In this document: piece after piece, positions 61,961 through 64,000 of the stretch
Position numbering within the stretch: the first letter of the stretch is position 1
Layout: each line of letters begins with the position of its first letter
Origin: Blasia pusilla
Taxonomy: Eukaryota; Marchantiophyta; Marchantiopsida; Blasiales
Direction: 5' to 3'
Length of the DNA stretch: 64,000 bases
Assembly: GCA_050084515.1 (NCBI GenBank)
Contig: CM114273.1
Coordinates: forward strand, 620,001-684,000
Made by a program: the position numbers and the translations under genes
Notes under the pieces: model-generated
What the model was told of the DNA's origin: nothing
Database searches by the model: none
The model's input: only the letters and a program-made list of their open reading frames with translations

Positions 61961-63562
61961 TGGCATGGAGAGAGTGATGAGGAGTCAATGCCAGGATGGC
62001 ACGCGTCAGCCTATTTAGGCATATTGGCTATGGAGAGCAAGAGTGTGGAGACTTTGATGGCGAGGTCTAGTGGAGAGTCCTTGGATCTCGAGGCTAGTGA
62101 GAAGACGACAAGTGGCCGAGATATTCATGATGATGGAGTAGTCTTGTAGTACCTTCGTACAGGCAGTGTTGCGAGCACGGTGGGTGCTAGAGAGCGGGAT
62201 CGGATCCTACAGTGGACCAGACGGTTCCGTTGGGAGGGGACACATGTTTTGAGGGTTTGGGAGGATGGTAGAGTACGCGTAGTGCCGCATCCTTCGCAGA
62301 GAGCATGACTAGTGCAACATGCCTACGAGGAGTTGGGTCACTTTGGGGTGAAGCGGACGTACACCTTGCTCCAGATTCAGTATAGATGGCAAGGCATGCA
62401 GACTGACATTCAGCAGTTTGTTGCTAGGTGCATGGTGTGTGATTGGGTCCAAGCATTGTTCAATTCTCCGACTCCACAGTTGCATCCATTACCGATCATG
62501 GGCTTAGGATATAGATGGAGTTTGGATTTTGCAAGACCTTTGCCTTTGACAGAGCGTCACAATTGTTATGTGTTCGTGATGGTCGAGCACTTCTCGAAGT
62601 GGATTGAGTTGGTTGCATTGCCTGACAAAGTGAGTGAGGGAGTAGCTTATGCCTTCCTTGACAGAGTGTTGAGTCATTATGGCACACCGGCTGAGGTGTT
62701 GACAGACCTGGGTACCAAGTTTTGCGGTGAGTTGCAGGCCTTGTGTGATCAGGCGTTGATCGACCACCGCACAACTTCGCGAGATCATCCTGAGGCGGAT
62801 GGATTAGCGGAGAGAGTTGTGCAGACGGTGAATAGGGGTTTACGCAAGTATGGCTTGCAGAGAGTTCACCTAGGAGATTGGGACCTCCAGTTGCCCTGGT
62901 TGGGGATGGGATACACATTCAGCAGGCAGGCATCCTTATCATCTTTTTCACCGTACTTGCTACTTTATGGCCGAGAGCCAAATTTACCTACGGCCATTCG
63001 TCGAGATGGTGGTGAGGTGCTGGACCTTGATGACCCAGATATATGGATGCGAGCATGTTCTCAGAGGGCTGAGTTGTTTCGGAGAGTGATGCCCATGGCG
63101 TTCGAGAACTTGGAGATTGCGCAACATTGGGATACGTTGAGGTATGCGACTATTCGGGATGGTGGTTATCGACCAACTATCTGGAGGTTTCATCAAGGAG
63201 ATTATGTCTACTTGCAGCAGAAGGCATCGACAACGTTGGATGTGACTGTAGGACACAGTATCTTGCGAGTGCATGACGTTTTGCCATACGATGTTCTCTT
63301 GCTGGAGGGACGTGATGGTATGGTATGGAAGGACCATGTGCGTAATTGTGCGCCATGTCACCTTCCTAACGTTGATGGCACAGTAGATCCAAGCTTAGCA
63401 GTAGTTCCTGCAAGCTTGCATTGTATGTTGTGTGGTTTTGCCCGTGGTGCGGCCACGATGCTAGTCTGTGATGGATGTTCGAGAGGTTGGCATATGGTAT
63501 GTCTGACGCCACCTCTCACTAGGGTTCCTAAGGGAGGATGGATGTGTCCCAGATGTACATAG
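61961..63562 (+). CDS. Element 3 integrase with C-terminal PHD finger (open from 62312)
   Basis: The linker 61961-62306 has two stops (62147, 62306). The frame 62312-63562 (416 codons) is fully open. HHCC domain: HAYEELGHFG ... CMVC, with Cys 40 and 43. DDE catalytic residues: Asp72 (LDFARPLP), Asp132 (VLTDLG) and Glu161 (DHPEADGLAER). The C-terminal domain follows, with FHQGDYVYLQQKASTTLDV and WKDHVRNCAPCHLPNVDG. Residues 371-415 form a classic C4HC3 PHD finger: C371-x2-C374, C386-x2-C389, H394-x2-C397, C412-x2-C415 with a Trp at 410. The PHD Trp and spacing fit a chromatin reader. The frame's first Met is internal, so it is a piece of Pol. Open reading and intact catalytic residues suggest this part could still be active. 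Confidence 0.9.
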
Positions 63563-63732
63563 AGGAGATTCCGACTTTTTCTGTGATATGGATGACAGGA
63601 AGGCGACTAACGATGGGGCCACATGAGCACCCGACCTTTCTTGCTCTTAGTATCCGAGAGATGTATGTCATGGTAAGTAGGGATAGATGGCTATCTGGAG
63701 TTAGAGGACCTAACCACCAACTAGGGGGGCGA
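63563..63732 (+). other. Element 3 3' untranslated region and polypurine tract
   Basis: The stop after the PHD finger is followed by about 160 non-coding bases ending TAACCACCAACTAGGGGGGCGA. AGGGGGGCGA (63723-63732) is the plus-strand primer. It is conserved with element 2 (48349-48360), and remnants are seen in element 1 near 13640. Confidence 0.85.
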
Positions 63733-63861
63733 TTGGAGATATTTTAGTACTTCTTGTCTCGTTGTTTGCATGCCATGAGTTAGCATGAGATCGTGTGTGT
63801 TTGTGTGTGTGTTCGATGACAGTAATGTATGTTGTGTAGTGATGTGTATGCGCACGACAAC
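63733..63861 (+). repeat. Element 3 A segment
   Basis: TTGGAGATATTTTAGTACTT through a GTGTGTGTTCGATGACAGTA block to ATGCGCACGACAAC. It corresponds to A and A' of element M (reverse complement of 30904-31013 and 30268-30397). It lies between the polypurine tract and B. Confidence 0.88.
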
Positions 63862-64000
63862 TGTCACGTCTTTCAGGATAGATTGGTGAGATATAGTAGA
63901 GCACCTTTGTGAGTAGTGGAGGACAAGCTCATTAGGTCTAGGATGACCTGCTGAGGCCCCGGGAAACCTGAGAGAGCAGGTTTCTCCTTCGTTTCGACTC
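63862..64000 (+). repeat. Element 3 3' terminal repeat B, start only
   Basis: TGTCACGTCTTTCAGGATAG and onward to the window edge, matching the first 139 bases of B at 54919. The end of B and the predicted A' are outside the window. Confidence 0.9.

Larger units (their letters stand above)
54919..64000 (+). mobile_element. Element 3: DNMT/PHD-bearing Ty3-type retrotransposon (subfamily I), 3' end beyond window
   Basis: Order: 5' B (54919-55430), leader (55431-57025), gag (57026-58540), protease, partial methyltransferase (59908-60465), RT (60672-61470), RNase H, integrase-PHD (to 63562), polypurine tract (63723-63732), A (63733-63861), B (63862 to the window edge). This is the youngest-looking large copy of subfamily I: most of gag and the whole integrase-PHD region are open. 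It sits inside the 3' B repeat of element 4. From repeat lengths, B should end near 64.37 kb and A' near 64.5 kb. Confidence 0.9.

Overview
The window looks like nuclear DNA of a large-genome streptophyte (a land plant or a charophyte alga). It holds one 12-exon host gene with plant-type short introns, a CACTA DNA transposon carrying the plant-specific Transposase_24 type of accessory gene, and a thick layer of nested Ty3-type retrotransposons. The sequence does not settle the species. A non-flowering lineage is my inference, because the captured methyltransferase is DNMT3-like and because DNA-methyltransferase retrotransposons have been reported from charophytes and dinoflagellates.

Layout. 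1-4.7 kb: a CT microsatellite and intergenic DNA without a recognisable gene. 4.7-11.6 kb: a minus-strand CNNM/DUF21-CBS magnesium-transporter-like gene whose 12 exons splice into an uninterrupted 553-codon frame. 11.6-13.4 kb: its upstream region and AT-rich DNA. 13.4-17.9 kb: a decayed minus-strand gag-protease derivative (element 1) split by a 1,000-bp solo LTR. 17.9-22 kb: unassigned DNA and one solo terminal repeat. 22.1-54.9 kb: one plus-strand retrotransposon (element 4) cut in half by a 23.2-kb CACTA transposon (25800-48999, TSD ATG). Inside the CACTA lie a minus-strand relative (element M, 30268-38556, itself carrying a 1,277-bp solo LTR), a 997-bp solo LTR (39176-40172) and element 2 (40210-48941, TSD CATT). 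54.9-64 kb: element 3, inserted into the 3' terminal repeat of element 4 and running off the window.

The retrotransposon family is the main point of interest. Its polyprotein reads gag (two zinc knuckles) - DSG protease - linker - cytosine-5 DNA methyltransferase - reverse transcriptase - RNase H - DDE integrase - PHD finger. The methyltransferase is intact in element 2 (44712-45923) and has the canonical DNMT3-like motif order. The PHD finger sits where chromoviruses carry a chromodomain. The ends are not ordinary LTRs. The 5' end is a repeat B alone, and the 3' end is polypurine tract - A - B - A', i.e. split direct repeats, in two sequence subfamilies that share the arrangement. Such ends are known from tyrosine-recombinase retroelements, yet this family encodes a DDE integrase and element 2 has a short target-site duplication.

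No copy is fully intact. Element 2 has the methyltransferase, integrase and PHD finger but has lost the RT core. Elements 3 and 4 keep RT but have broken methyltransferases. Element M has lost both. Many disabling stops are TAG where a sister copy has CAG, the expected result of deamination at methylated CHG sites.
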